Numbered from the stretch's first letter, positions 37,385 to 49,600 are shown. The stretch is 64,000 nucleotides of DNA from Hormiphora californensis (GCA_020137815.1 CM035352.1:6300025-6364024), one strand, 5' to 3'. Notes: generated by a model from the letters alone, not told the origin. Program-made: numbers and translations.

Positions 37385-39553
37385 CTCTCTCTCTCTCGGA
37401 TCACGTGATCCAAGCTCAGCCATCTTATAATTACCATTCCTACTCTTCTAAAATATTTACCCAAATTCTCTTCGCCTATTATCTCCCCATAACTATTGTA
37501 ACAAATAAAATATATTCTCCCCAAAAAATTAGTAAATATTTGTATCCTCCTGGCCTAACTCACTCTCAACCATGATAAGATCATCAAATGTACCTATAAG
37601 AGGCTACAACAAAACTAAGAGCTTGAGCCCCGTTTTATAAGCTCTCAGAGGTCGAAAAAGTGCCCAAATAACAAATTGGGCATAACTGGGTCAAATTGAC
37701 CGAAATTATAATTTTTGTCCTGGAAACGCTAGTCATTAGAGAGCACTGAATGTGTTCATTGAAGGTAATAAACTCACTGTCTCTTTGTCACAACAGCTCT
37801 CAGCACCTCCCCCTTCAGTGAGTAGATATGGGGGTGTAATGTTTCACCCTTCTTAATGAGTTTTGAGAATCACTCATATTATCATCATGTTATGTATGAT
37901 ATTTAATCTATCGCAGGAATAGGATAGGTTAAAATAGAAAAAATCGACAAAATAAACAAATCAATAAGTTTTCACTCTTAGCCACTAATTATTGTCACCA
38001 TTATTATACCCTATGACATGTATAATTGATGTGTAAAACATTTGAAGTAAGAAATATATACATTTGCCACCTTGAAAGGGTAAAGAATAAAATAAAAGCA
38101 ATTGTTTTAAAAACGTCAATGTCCCTTTAAATTGGCCAATCTGACCCAATTATGCCCAATTGCAATTAGGGCACTTTTTCGACCTGTGAGAGCTTATAAA
38201 ACTTACTCATGCGATTCAGTGCATCCAAATTATTGGAGTAAGAGCCCTAACATAGCTTTTACGGGAGAACAATTGTAACTCTGGTCAATTAGACCCAATT
38301 ATGCCCAATTAAGGCACTTTTCCCACCACAAAAAGTTGCTCACGTTATTCAGTATATCAAAATTAGTCACATAGAGTGGTTTTTGCTTTGATAATTAAAA
38401 TCAATTAGTTGATTTCAATTAGTTGCCTTTTTAGCCAAATTTTGGCCTGATCTTTGCACACGGGGTGGTGGAGTAGGCTGTAGTGTCCCTAAAATGACAT
38501 GATGAAGTCCCTGGGGAATATAAAATAGAGTGGTTCTATTGGGCAAAATGAATCACATGTAATGTCACATGACCCTGTTTTAACCAATGACAGGATCTCT
38601 AACCGAAGCCATAACAATACTATTGTGCAACATAACGGCCATGGGAAAGTTTTAAAAACTTTGAGGAGCTTGAGCACCGCGGTGATTATCATCACCTCAT
38701 TATCCTGTAGACCCCCTTTCGTCGCCATGGCAACAATGGTACGGGGCTCAAGCTCTTAGTTTTGTTGTATGCCCTGACTAATACAATCCACATCCTCCCG
38801 CTAATCACATTTCATATCTTCAGGTGTACAAAGCCAATGGAGTGTTTGACCCCCGCCGTCTCTTCGGAGTAACCACCCTGGATGTTGTGCGAGCCAACAC
38901 ATTCATCTCGGAACTGAAGGGAACCCCAGTTACCCAGACCCAATGTCCTGTTATTGGTGGACACGCTGGTGTAACCATCCTCCCCCTGCTCTCCCAAGTA
39001 GAGCCTTCCTGCACATTCGGTGATGAGGAGAGGGCTGCCCTCACCACCAGGATCCAGAATGCTGGTACTGAGGTTGTCGAAGCCAAGGCTGGAGGCGGAT
39101 CTGCTACCCTCAGTATGGCCTATGCTGGTGCTCGGTTCGCTTTTGCTCTTCTGCAAGCCATGAATGGTGCAAAGAACGTTGTCGAATGCAGCTACGTAAG
39201 TAAAAGGAGGATAATATTATCATTATGAATATGATTTTGTTATTGTGAGCCAAAGTTTAACTGAGAGAGAATTATTTAACATAATTCTCATTTCTTTTTC
39301 TCTATCCCAATTTTATAATCCTCCTCCCCCCCTTATATTAGTATATATATTAGTATAATCCTCCTGTTTCCAGGTCGAGAGTGACGTCACGGATATGCAG
39401 TTCTTCTCCACCCCTCTACTTCTCGGACCCAACGGTGTGGAACAGAACCTCGGCATGGGAACCCTCATAGATTTCGAACAGGAAGCCCTCGAGAAAATGA
39501 AACCTGAGTTGACAGGAAGCATCGAGAAGGGAATCAAGTTTGCCAACCAGTAA
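26260..39553 (+). CDS. MDH2: malate dehydrogenase, mitochondrial
   Basis: It converts malate and NAD+ to oxaloacetate and NADH in the TCA cycle and malate-aspartate shuttle. Five exons join in phase (26260-26406, 26787-26922, 27059-27243, 38824-39195, 39374-39553) to 339 residues (human 338). A Ser/Arg-rich presequence ([20 protein letters not shown]) is followed by the NAD motif [34 protein letters not shown], the catalytic LDVVR (Asp176) and IGGHAGVTI (His203), and [13 protein letters not shown]. All key residues are present. Intron 1 is an array of repeated acceptor junctions. Intron 3 is 11.6 kb, against 136-380 bp for the others, and contains an antisense receptor gene, its decayed copy and several transposons. 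CHTF8 starts 300 bp downstream. Confidence 0.97.
26454..26800 (+). repeat. repeat of the MDH2 exon 2 splice acceptor
   Basis: The intron end and exon start (CCTCAG then TCTACCCTTATCTC) recur about eleven times; the basic unit is 21 bp, with some units truncated or variant. The last copy is the functional acceptor at 26786 and the first bases of exon 2. Confidence 0.9.
27320..29232. other. unassigned DNA in MDH2 intron 3
   Basis: No coding exon is recognisable on either strand. There is a weak inverted similarity between about 27419-27446 and 27912-27937, and short recurring phrases such as GCAGACTTTC near 28711 and 29027. It may be old mobile DNA. The missing TM5-TM7 part of the adjacent receptor was looked for here and not seen. 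Confidence 0.4.
29844..31233. mobile_element. 1.39-kb TTAA-flanked fold-back element
   Basis: Near-perfect inverted arms begin GGGTACGCTAACC and meet near 30540; TTAA flanks both ends (29840-29843, 31234-31237). The piggyBac-type target site is clear. No transposase is encoded. It interrupts the coding sequence of the receptor gene. Confidence 0.92.
31248..31697. mobile_element. 450-bp TTAA-flanked fold-back element
   Basis: Inverted ends AGGTTGACAAGATACC of about 100 bp surround a unique middle; TTAA flanks both sides (31244-31247, 31698-31701). Only AGTGGC and the TTAA copies separate it from the neighbouring element. Its middle resembles 9600-9725. It supplies the false C-terminus of the receptor ectodomain frame. 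Confidence 0.9.
33995..35234. mobile_element. 1.24-kb TA-flanked element
   Basis: Ends TTAGGTTGTTCCACAATGAT and complement, flanked by TA (33993-33994, 35235-35236). The paralogous copy B retains the empty site: TTGGTATCTCCC near 36654 matches the flanks joined with a single TA. No transposase is visible. A second element is nested at 34784-35110. Confidence 0.92.
34784..35110. mobile_element. 327-bp nested element with G/C homopolymer ends
   Basis: It starts with 11 G and ends with 7 C, then shows inverted TGACACGTAACACTTTG. An 8-bp duplication CAAAACTA flanks it (34776-34783, 35111-35118), the hAT signature. The interior is an array of GTTACAAAGT-type units in both orientations. Confidence 0.85.
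35411..35518. repeat. (CT)n microsatellite
   Basis: A CT run, present also in duplicate copy B at 37299-37397 with a different length. Confidence 0.9.
35553..36279 (-). pseudogene. decayed 5' copy of the LDLa receptor gene
   Basis: It matches 32905-33612. A readable signal peptide and first Cys-rich part ([20 protein letters not shown] to RWKFKCPW, 36279-36007) is followed by a stop, then the frame resumes at 35991 and decays through many small deletions by about 35560. It carries about 17 extra residues ([18 protein letters not shown]) not in the other copy. There is no LDLa array or 7TM part, so it is a 5' fragment from tandem duplication. Confidence 0.85.
36701..37141. mobile_element. 441-bp element with long poly-G and poly-C ends
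   Basis: It begins with 22 G then CAACG and ends CGTTG then 44 C. A perfect 8-bp duplication GAGTTACC flanks it (36693-36700, 37142-37149); the duplicate region has a single GAGTTACC at 35271-35278, the empty site. The AT-rich interior encodes nothing. The 8-bp duplication suggests hAT-type insertion. Confidence 0.88.
37299..37397. repeat. (CT)n microsatellite
   Basis: Long CT run at the end of duplicate copy B. Confidence 0.9.
37607..38767. mobile_element. 1.16-kb TA-flanked element
   Basis: Inverted ends CAACAAAACTAAGAGCTTGA and complement, flanked by TA (37605-37606, 38768-38769). Subterminal parts are also inverted (AAAAAGTGCCC and TTGGGCATAA, near 37650 and 38150). It ends 54 bp before the acceptor of MDH2 exon 4. 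No transposase is visible. Confidence 0.85.
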
Positions 39554-39853
39554 TCAGGATATATGTCACGCGTCTGACAAGATTTGTCAGAAAATAATAC
39601 CTGGCCCTCTCGAGACAGTAGTAGTCATTGTCACATGGGTGATAATAAGCCACATTGGAGTTAAAAAAGTTTGAGTTACAGAGTGTCATTTTGTTGTATT
39701 TATTGCTTCGTTCTCAACTTTCCTACATTTTCTGTTGTTTTCCCTCGCCCCACAGTCCATTTTTTACCTCTTTTTCCAGTAGTCCCCCACTCTCTAACCT
39801 ACTGTCCCCCTCCCCCATGATACTAACCAGCCTCCTCCCTCCTCTCTCTAGCT

Positions 39854-40168
39854 ATGCCACAAGTAGTGCTACGACTCCGGGACACCCTAGACAAATGGGG
39901 GCTAGTTGAACTCCAAGGTATGGTGGAGTGCCCCAATTCGGTAACCCTCCAGGGAGCACACATTGGGGACCTCCACTTGGATTCCAAGGGGACCCCTCAC
40001 CTGGTTATTGGGCATCATCTCCTTACGGGGAAGATCCAGAAGCTGGATAAACCATTTGGGGTGATGGAGAAAGTGGGAGATAAGGAGTGGAGAGTGTCGG
40101 CTATATTGGAGGAGAAATACATCTTTAAAACGAGACCTAAACCAATCATTGAGAAGGCGAAGAGCTGA
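39854..40168 (+). CDS. CHTF8: chromosome transmission fidelity factor 8
   Basis: Ctf8 is the small subunit of the CTF18-RFC clamp loader, which acts with DCC1 in PCNA loading and sister-chromatid cohesion. The single-exon frame of 104 residues matches the family length (about 120) and motifs: LVELQGMVE, GDLHLDSKGTPHLVIGHH, LTGKIQKLDKPFGVMEK and the C-terminal FKTRPKPII. The ATG lies two bases after a polypyrimidine tract ending CTCTAG, so the mRNA probably begins at a 3' splice site. An AATAAA overlaps the stop region (about 40167). It lies between MDH2 and the cathepsin gene, all on one strand. Confidence 0.93.
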   Translation: MPQVVLRLRDTLDKWGLVELQGMVECPNSVTLQGAHIGDLHLDSKGTPHLVIGHHLLTGKIQKLDKPFGVMEKVGDKEWRVSAILEEKYIFKTRPKPIIEKAKS

Positions 40169-40424
40169 ATAAATCGAGAAAAAAATAAATCATCGTTCAA
40201 ATGGAGTATAAAAAGACTGACACCCTACGATCTCATCATATCTTTAAAGGGGTGATTTCTGAATTTCGACCAATACAGTGCAGTGAGCCAGCCCCAACCC
40301 CCTGAGTGCAGATTGCAGAATTTGGCACTGATAAAGTCACAAGGTCGGTGTTGTATGTGAGGTGTGCTGCACATGTATAAAGATAACAACGGCACCCCGT
40401 TATTAGCCTCACGCACCCGCCTTT

Positions 40425-40426
<2 letters not shown>

Positions 40427-40512
<86 letters not shown>
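40427..40512. repeat. (CT)n microsatellite
   Basis: CT run between CHTF8 and the cathepsin gene. Confidence 0.9.
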
Positions 40513-40683
40513 CCCTCGCTTATCACTTCCTCACGAGGGCTCTATTATATGTTGTATTCTCTTGATTTCAGTTATTTGATTTTGTGTACCCCACATATTT
40601 GCTGGGAAAAATATCAATGTGGTAATCTGTTTTCAACGTTGGTGATTTTCAATATTTTCTAATCCACCGATACCTTCTAGCCG

Positions 40684-43600
40684 ATGTTACGGTTCGTACT
40701 ATTAGCGTTGCTGGTAGCAACGGTTGTCAGCTACCAAAAGGGATGTCGAGATCCCGAGGGTGAGTAAAACTTAAATAACTCCCGGGGCCCGGGCTAAGCA
40801 TGGCACTTTGTATGAACTTAAATATAATTTTAATCTCCTGACTCCTCTATTTCAGCCAAATTTAGCCGAGGCGAGAAGATTCTAACAGCACGGCCCCATG
40901 AGAACATTAACGTCAAGGATCTGCCAGCAGAGTGGGACTGGGGAAACATCGAGGGGGTCAACTATTTAACTGCCACCCGGAATCAGCACATCCCAGTTTG
41001 TAAGTGTAAATAGGCGTTGAAAGTTTGAAGCGGGAACAAAGGGAGGAGGATGTAAGTTTGATTTGGGAATGAGATTCATGTCAAGAACTGTCCCACATTC
41101 CACAATGCCACTCACACAGTTATACTAGTAGATACAACTCATTTACCAATATAATGTCCCTGCAGATTGTGGAAGCTGCTGGGCTATGGGGAACCACCTC
41201 AGCCCTCAGTGACAGGATCTCCATCCTCCGAAACAACACCTGGCCCAGAATCCAACTCGCCCCTCAGGTACTGCACGGGGTTTTTTACATTGGGGGGGTA
41301 TGGGGTTTATTTTCTCTGTGTAAACTGATACCCCTCCATGCCTACTGGGGCATGCATCTCTGCCCGGTTCGGAGAGGTCAGAGTCACGTTATTCTAATCC
41401 TCTCTTCCCCCTACCTAACCATCTCTCCCTACACAGGTGCTGGTGAACTGTCGAGGAGGTGGCAGCTGTGAGGGTGGTAACCCAGCCGCAGCCCTGGAAT
41501 ACATCGAGGCAAAGGGAATACCTGATGAGACGTGTCAGAACTACGTGGCCAAGGATGGGGAATGTCAACCCCTGGGTGTCTGTGAAACATGCGATCCCGA
41601 CACTGGGGTGAGTTGAAGTTGGGCTTCTGTAGTTCTTCTAAGGCCCGGGATGGGACGTTGTCATACTACATGACTGTGATGTCGTGCACGCTAGTAGCGT
41701 ATTCCTGAAGTCCTTATCAGAAAGAAACAATATTTCTGAAAGGAATTAAGAAATCAGCAAAATAACAAAAAAATTAGATTAAAACTAAATATGTTTTTTT
41801 CCCGAAAAAAGTCTCAAGAAACCAGCAAAATAATAATGGATTTCGATCTGAAATAAGCAACTGTTTTTTTGAAAAAGTCTAAGCTAACATCTATTGTTGG
41901 TTATATACCGCGTGGGCCAATAAAAAGGGAGGGTCTTAAATCTTCGATTTCTCCGGCACCTTAATTTCAATGGTTCTGAAATTTTGACACAATGTTGTCG
42001 GGCTTATGCCAGATATGTGTACAGAGTTTCAAGTTCAAAAATGCAGAAATTCATTAATGAACTTAAATTCCCGTTTTTTTAGTTAATTGAAGGTTTTCCC
42101 TTGTTCCAAGTTGATTTTGATCGCAAAATAGCAGCCAATCAAAAGTGTTAACATTTATCAATGGCAATCTGAAATTTCATTGAAAATGAATAAAGTTTAG
42201 TGGGTGAAATTAATGAATTAAAAATGATCATTTTTTCAAAAAATTTATTTTCGCTGAAAATGAGAGATTTGCACTGTAGAGATGAAATTAAAACCTAACT
42301 GGGTTATGATTTAATCATTTAAGTTCATTCTGGTATGAAAAACTGTTAAATTCAAAAAAATTAATTTTTTTAAATTTTTGTTTTTTTAAATTTTTTTCGT
42401 TAATAACTGCATAAATTAACATTTAACCGATAGTCCATTAACAAACCGTTAGTTGAGACATTTGTAAATCGAAACCTTGCTAATGGAAGCTTGTTAATGC
42501 TTATACTGATTGGTAACAACAAGCGTCATGTGACCTCCATGCAAGCAAGAAGAAACGTAACCAGGGTGTGACAAAATCTTGTTAGCAAGATTGCAATTGG
42601 TCTCCAATGCCCTCTGTTGTACCTAGTATGTATCAGATATCTGGCGTGGAGTACAAAAGAGGTTCCTGGAAAACAAAAAATATGGACTAGAGAAAACCTA
42701 CATTGGCTTAAAAACATGAATTTAGGTTCATTAATGAATTTCTGCATTTTTGAACTTGAAACTCTGTACACATATCTGGCATAAGCTCAACAACATTGTG
42801 TCAAAATTTCAGAACCATTGGAATTAAGGTGCCGGAGAAATCTAAGATTTAAGACCCTCCCTTTTTATTGGCCCACGCGGTATATCGTTCATTCTGTACA
42901 ACGTGTTATCATGGATAGGCCATAAAATGCTTCGTTACGTTTTTGGTCCAGTCGTGTTTTTGCAATGTCTGATAAACTCATACCCAACTACGTTAACACC
43001 AGATGACCGTTCAGCCATGAGCCACCACAGGGTTAGCTGCACCTGGTCTTGCACCAGCACCAGTCGAGGCAGCAGCAGATGTTCCTGCAGCACCACTCAC
43101 CACACCCACACGAGCAGCAGGAGGTGCTGGTCTTCTCATCCAGTCGGGGCAGCAGCAGATGTTCCTGCAGCACCACTCACCACACGAGCAGCAGGAGGTG
43201 CGGGTCTTCTCATCCTGAGAATCAGGTTCCTGAAAAACTTCTGAACCTTGGTTAGATCTGCGTGGAACATGGGGTTGAGTGCACTGTTTGCTGGCAGAAT
43301 GCCCACTCCAGTCATCTCGTACCAGGCAGGGAGGACCACCTTATCAGCCACCATCACATAGATCATGAGGCCTGTTAGGAAGAGCCAACTAACGAGTTTC
43401 ATCCCGACCAGCTTAGCAACTTTTACCCGTATGTCCGGGGCTGTAGAAGCAGCGTTAGTAGTGGGCCTGGCAAGTTGCTCCTTCACAATAAGACAGTAGG
43501 ACACTGTTATCATTGCTAGAATCACACATATCACCGTCATGTAGCAGACCTTGTAGTAGAATATTCCGCCCTCACTACGCCTCGAAAAGAAGTCAGATAG

Positions 43601-46600
43601 ACAGACAGGGGACCAACCATAGAATGAAGTCTCAACAAATTCGTAGATTTCCGGGCGGTTTGTGGTGGTTTTCAGAGCCTCTACCATGCTGTACAATGGT
43701 GGGGTGCTCCCTGACACGTTGAAGACCTCCCTGTAGACCCTATCGAACTCTGAGTAATTAGTGGCACCTGGTGGATTTTAACAGGATTAAACAGGATTAA
43801 AACAGGATTATAGATAGATGGTATTGTGCTGATAGATCTTAGTTCCCTAAGCTAGAAAGTAGACCTTGCTCGAACCTGTTTCTCCGGATTAGAACATAAC
43901 AACACCTTACCTCGTGTTATGAATGGGTTACCTCGTGTTATGAATGGGTTATCGTTCACTATGAACAGACCACTCCGATAGAAATCCTGGATCGGGGCGT
44001 ATTTAATCAAAGGGAGGACTGCGTTAGCCATGTTGAAGATGGCCAACATGGCTGACACACCGTACACGATTCTCGGTTTGATACCGTCTGAGAACCTGTG
44101 TAAAAGAAAATGTTAGATACCATTTGGTTTCTTGGCTATGAAATACCCCTACCTGTAGTCGCTTTGCTTTGCTTTTACCTGTAGATGATCTTATAGGCTC
44201 TGGTTCCACTGATGAGAAGGACAGTAACCAAGGACCCGTGACTCGAGAAGCTAAAGAGAACGCCCAAACAGGAACAATATATCCCCGACCTCCACTCCTT
44301 ATCGTGGTTACAGAACTCCCCCACGTAATAGAAATGTGCTATTGTAAGAAGAAGCAGGAAGAAACCCATTCCCAGATCGTACAGGATCAGAACAAGCCGG
44401 AGGAATTTATCGACCCGGATGTGTGGATGTGAGCTGTACTCAAACCCAAACGTTAGGACATTAATCAGATTACAAAAGAAGATGAGAACAGTGATGATGA
44501 TTGTCAGCATGACAAGACTAAAGTGTTTGATGATATTCTGGTCGCTCGAGAATGCTCCACTGACACAGTGGTAGCACTCGTCCAGCCCCGTTGCACAATC
44601 CCGGACACCATTACAGAGGCGTTCTGGATCAGTCCAGGTGATGTTTTCATCCTCGCAGTAGAACCGGCCCGGACAGAGCTTCTCATCGTCCAACCCCGGA
44701 CAATCCCTCACTCCATCACAAAACTGGTCCAGGCTGATCTGCCGGGTGATCCCATCTGTCTCGTTGAGATCTACACACTCGTAGGAGAGTGTTTCAAGGG
44801 GAATGTAAACGCCTCGACCCCACCTTAGTTGGTTGCAGAAGATCTCTGGAACACCCATTCGGACGAAACAGGTGCGCATGCAAATAAAGAAGATCTCATT
44901 CCGGATTACTTGCAGCATACTGATACACTTGCGAAGGGGAGTCAGCATCTCGTGGTCGATGTTTTCCACCACACATGTCTCATTACACACACCCATAGCA
45001 GCCTCAGGTTCAGGGATAGTACACACGTTTATATCAATGGGTCTTTTCTCGTATCGAGGCTCTTCAAGGACGGTGTAGTTGCATGTAAGTGGTTTGGCCT
45101 CCTCACACGCACTTTCATCCTCACCCCCGGGGCAATCAAATTTCCCATCACACAGCTGATCGAAGGTGACGCAACCCGTTACATTACCCTGGCAGTAGTG
45201 GAGGGAGGTGTTTGTCCTATCCGGACAATCACACTCATCTAGGAGGCAGTGAGAGACCCCATCACACCACAGGATATTGTTAACAGAACACTCCCACTCT
45301 TGTTCCAGACATGGCCCCATCAGCCGGGTAGTTGTCCCCCAGTCATTCCAGCTGCAGGTGTAGAGAGGGGACGGGACAAAGGGGCACGTTTGATTTTCCA
45401 GCATTGGGTTACCTCCTTTCATGTTGAACTGGTTGACTTGGTTACAGCGGAGGTTCCTTGAGCCGTCACACATGTTCATCCAAAGTTGGGAGTGTAGGAG
45501 ATCGAACACCCTCCCTTGGGTCGTCAGGAGGAGGAGGAGGAGGAGGGGAAACATTGCTGCCAACAATCGACCGAATCAAGTAAACAACCAATCAGAACTC
45601 GTTATTTAGGTCACGTGACTGGTAATCAGCCAATCAGGGACCAGTATTCACTGGTTCGGTCGGTTCCTAATAGCTGCAGTAGTACAGTTGTTGTGATCAG
45701 TGGAGGGGGAGATGCTTTTATAGCAGTCCGATAGGGGCAGAGTCTACTAAGAAATGGTGGAGCCACCGATATACGCAGAATTCTATCAGTTTTGTGCCCC
45801 CATCATGGGGTAGTGGGGGAGAGTTAGTTAGAGACTGAGAGGTCAAGAGGCGCAGAATTCAGGGGGCGTATATATTTTTATTTCTTTATTTTACGAAACA
45901 AATAAATATAATTGCTCCCCGATTAATATTTTTACGGGGGGTATGGTACAGCCATTGATTGGTTGATATTTATAGCGGGTGGGAGAATAATTTCTTGGTA
46001 AATAATACCACTCCCGTAAAATATTGATCGGGGGAGCGCTTATATTGTTAGTTTCGTAAAATAAAGAAATAAAAATATATACGCCCCCTGAATTCTGCGC
46101 CTCTTGGCCTCTCAGTCTCTAACTAACTTTCCCCCACTACCCCATGATGGGGCCACCACGGAACTAACTGTTCCATTTCTACCCCACTCAGTGCTCTTGA
46201 CCTCTCAGTGCCTCTAACTACCTCTCCCACTCTCAGTGTTCCCCGATCGAAGAATACGACAACTACAAAGTCAGCGAGTACGGCTCTGTGAAGGGTGCTG
46301 ATCGAATGAAGGCCGAGATTTATGCCCGTGGCCCCATTGGATGTGGTATCATGGTGACGGATAAGTTCGAGAACTATACGAGTGGAATTTACAGCGAGTG
46401 GAAGTTGTGGCCGGTTATCAACCACGAGATCTCCATTGTGGGATGGGGTGTTGAGGGTGGGGTTGAGTTTTGGTGGTTGAGGAATAGCTGGGGCAGCTAC
46501 TGGGGTCTTAACGGATTTGCCAAGTAAGAGAACCTGCTAGTCGAACCTTGAATGTGTGTTTGTATGTGTGAGAATGTATATTGTCAACTTTTTTCTGGGT

Positions 46601-49600
46601 GAAGCCCAACGCTTGTAAAGGTCCAAAATGAAACAATTCCAACTACCCCCTGTAGGGTTATGATGCACAAGAATAACCTGGCTCTAGAGACGGATTGTAC
46701 ATGGGGTGTTCCAATTGTTGAATCTGTATCTGCCAACAAGAAGGAAGAGAAACCAGCCGTTATGTCTAGCTCCGAGAAGCCTATGAGCAAGCCGTCTTGC
46801 ATCAAACGTGACCAGGTAGATCATGATACTCTTTGAAATATACCTCCAGCGAAAGTTACGATCCCGATCTTACCCGGCATATATACATTCGGACCCCGAT
46901 TTACCGAGATACTCGGGGGAAGTGTTTTGCCGGTTGCCCGGTAAACCGGGGTTCCGGTAAATCGGGGGTCCGACTGTAATAAACAGCCACTAATTATCCC
47001 GGGTGTGTTTCAGAAAACTAAAACCCATGTGAAGACCCCCCAACCACACACATACCTGAACCCGGAGGACCTGCCCACCTCCTATGACCCCAGGAACATG
47101 AACGGAAAGGATTACACTACAGTGAACAGAAATCAGCACATTCCAGTTTGTAAGTGACCTTTCATTACCATGTTACGCTGTACGCAATACACAGATTGTA
47201 GTTTTGTGCTGGAAACTCTTTATATTTATTTTGCGATTTTTATTCTACTCTCTCCCTCATTGATTCTACAAAAATTATCAATTCTACTCTCTCTCCTACC
47301 CAGATTGTGGGAGTTGTTGGGCCCATGGAACTACCTCAGCCCTGGCAGATAGGATTAAGATCATGAGAGATGCAGTGTTCCCTGACATCAACCTGTCCCC
47401 TCAACCCCTAGTTGATTGTGTATCTGCTAATGAAACTAACGGTACATCATGTGACAGATAAACCTACAGACAGACAAATTACCCACTCTGACAGACAGAC
47501 AGGCACATTACGCACTACGACTAACGACTTACAGATAGACAGATTTCACAACTACTTAATAACAAGGTACCTTCATCCTCAATAATCCATAGCATTTCTA
47601 CCTTCTACCTACCTCCTTCCTAGGTTGTTTTGGAGGTGATCCTACAGCTGCCTATAGCTGGATCTATGATAACGGGGTTACTGATGACACGTGTTCAATT
47701 TACACGGCACACAACGATGACTGCAGTGCAATTAACATCTGTAAAAACTGCATGCCCACACAAATATTCCCTGTCATCAAGTACAAGTGCTGGGCTGTTG
47801 ATCAATATTACAAGGTAATGAATTGTTTGTAGTCACGTGACCTAAATAACCAGTTCTGATTGGTTGTTTACTTGTTTCGGTCGGTTCCTGTTTGTAGCAT
47901 ATCAGCTTGAAGTTGTATTTGTCTGGAGAAAACAAAATCGGCTGTTTTGAGATACCACACAACGCATTTTGTTGTGGGTTATCGGATATCAAAAGCTCCG
48001 AAAGTGACTTTATCTCCTCTCCTAGGAGAGAGAGATGAAGTCACCAATTCGGACCTTTTGATAAACACGTGCTGTACCTTCATTTGGATGGGTTTACCAG
48101 GCACCAGGAATACTGTTACCAGTTACAATAAACTCTCCCACCTCACAGTACACCCCAGTCCCCACTAAACTACCCTCCCATCCGACAGTACGAGATTGAG
48201 GAACACGGTCAAGTTAGTGGAGAGCATGCCATGATGGCTGAGATAGCTGCCAGGGGACCTATCGGGTGTGGGCTGTGTGCCAATGAGAACTTCGAGAACT
48301 ACAAGGGTGGGATATTTAATGACCCCACCGCTCCCAAGGTAAATCCATACTGTGGGGGGTACGTCACCTTTTTTTTTGCCCACTGCCCACATTATTCTTA
48401 AATTTTGAATTTGCCATATGGGAAATAGTTGGAGACAAGTTTGCAAAATTGGCACAAGTTAGGCAAACATTTTGAATTTCATAAAAATAATCTAAACAGT
48501 GTTAATGTCTTAAAAGGTTTTTTCACTCACATTCTCCTAGGTCCCCTACGGTAATTCATAATTTATTTTTGCTACAAGTTGAAAGGCTTTCTATTTCCAA
48601 ACTGGAAATGGGAATATATTGTTGGCAAATTTAGGAAAAATTGGTCTTTTAGGCACGTTTCTCACATGGTTGGAGTGGCAAATTAATCTAATCCTGGTAT
48701 TTTGGGACCCCATGGAGTAAATCAAATCCGACCAAACCTTAGGTATGATTCTTCGGCAAATCCCCCCAAAATGAAGAAAATCATGGCCTTTGCCTATATT
48801 TTGCCAAGTTTTTTTGTCGAAAACAATTTTGTTTGACATGAAGCCTTATTCACCCTAATTCGTATCAAAGCTCCGAAAGTACTTATCGTTGCATCCATAG
48901 AGGGACTCTGTGACCAATTCGTGCTTTTGATAAACACTTGTCTCGAGGTTTTTGTAAATTTTGATCTATAATATTTTTACCCTTCTTTGGCCCATTTACC
49001 CACCACAATACTTTACCGTTTTTGAGATTTGGTTTGCCCCATTGGCAAATGGGCCAAAAGTGAAAATAATCGACAGTACAGAGAGCCCCCGCAATATGAA
49101 CATGATATGGTTGAATAGTGCTGGTTGATACTATGGTTTGTTTGGTACTTGGAGCCCATAATTTAGACATCAGGAAGTTGGTTTAGGCCCTTACACTTCC
49201 AGTAATTCCCTTCTCACTCCATTCTATTTTGCTTATTGTCCGTCTTTTTTATAGCTCCCATATTCAACCACTTGTTGTTTACGGGCCAACTTTCTGGCTT
49301 CCTCCTCATCTTTATTCTTCAACTCACTGTCCTCTATCATCCTCTGTTTACACTCCTTACTCCCCAGCACCTAAAGGTAGACCCTGGTACCTCTTGAGTA
49401 ACACTAGTGTTAACAAACGTCGTCTGTCATCCTCTTTACAACGTATAATACCAACCCCCCATTCCATGACAGGTAGAATCACCGGACTTTTATTGACCTG
49501 GTTGACTTATAACTGTAGCCTAAATTACTGAACCGGGATCATGTAATGAACAGGAACCCAATCCAATCCTGGCATTGGAGTACAGTCTTCACGAGATTTC

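Larger units (their letters stand above)
36280..37400. repeat. upstream part of tandem duplication, copy B
   Basis: Collinear with 33613-35520, including the CT microsatellite and AGATCACGTGAT-like end. It lacks the 1.24-kb TA element and carries the poly-G-ended element instead. Confidence 0.9.

Noticed and set aside
44169-45242. Plus-strand open frames of 87-137 residues
   Set aside because: Shadows of the antisense LDLa receptor exon; the minus strand shows Cys-rich modules and transmembrane segments.
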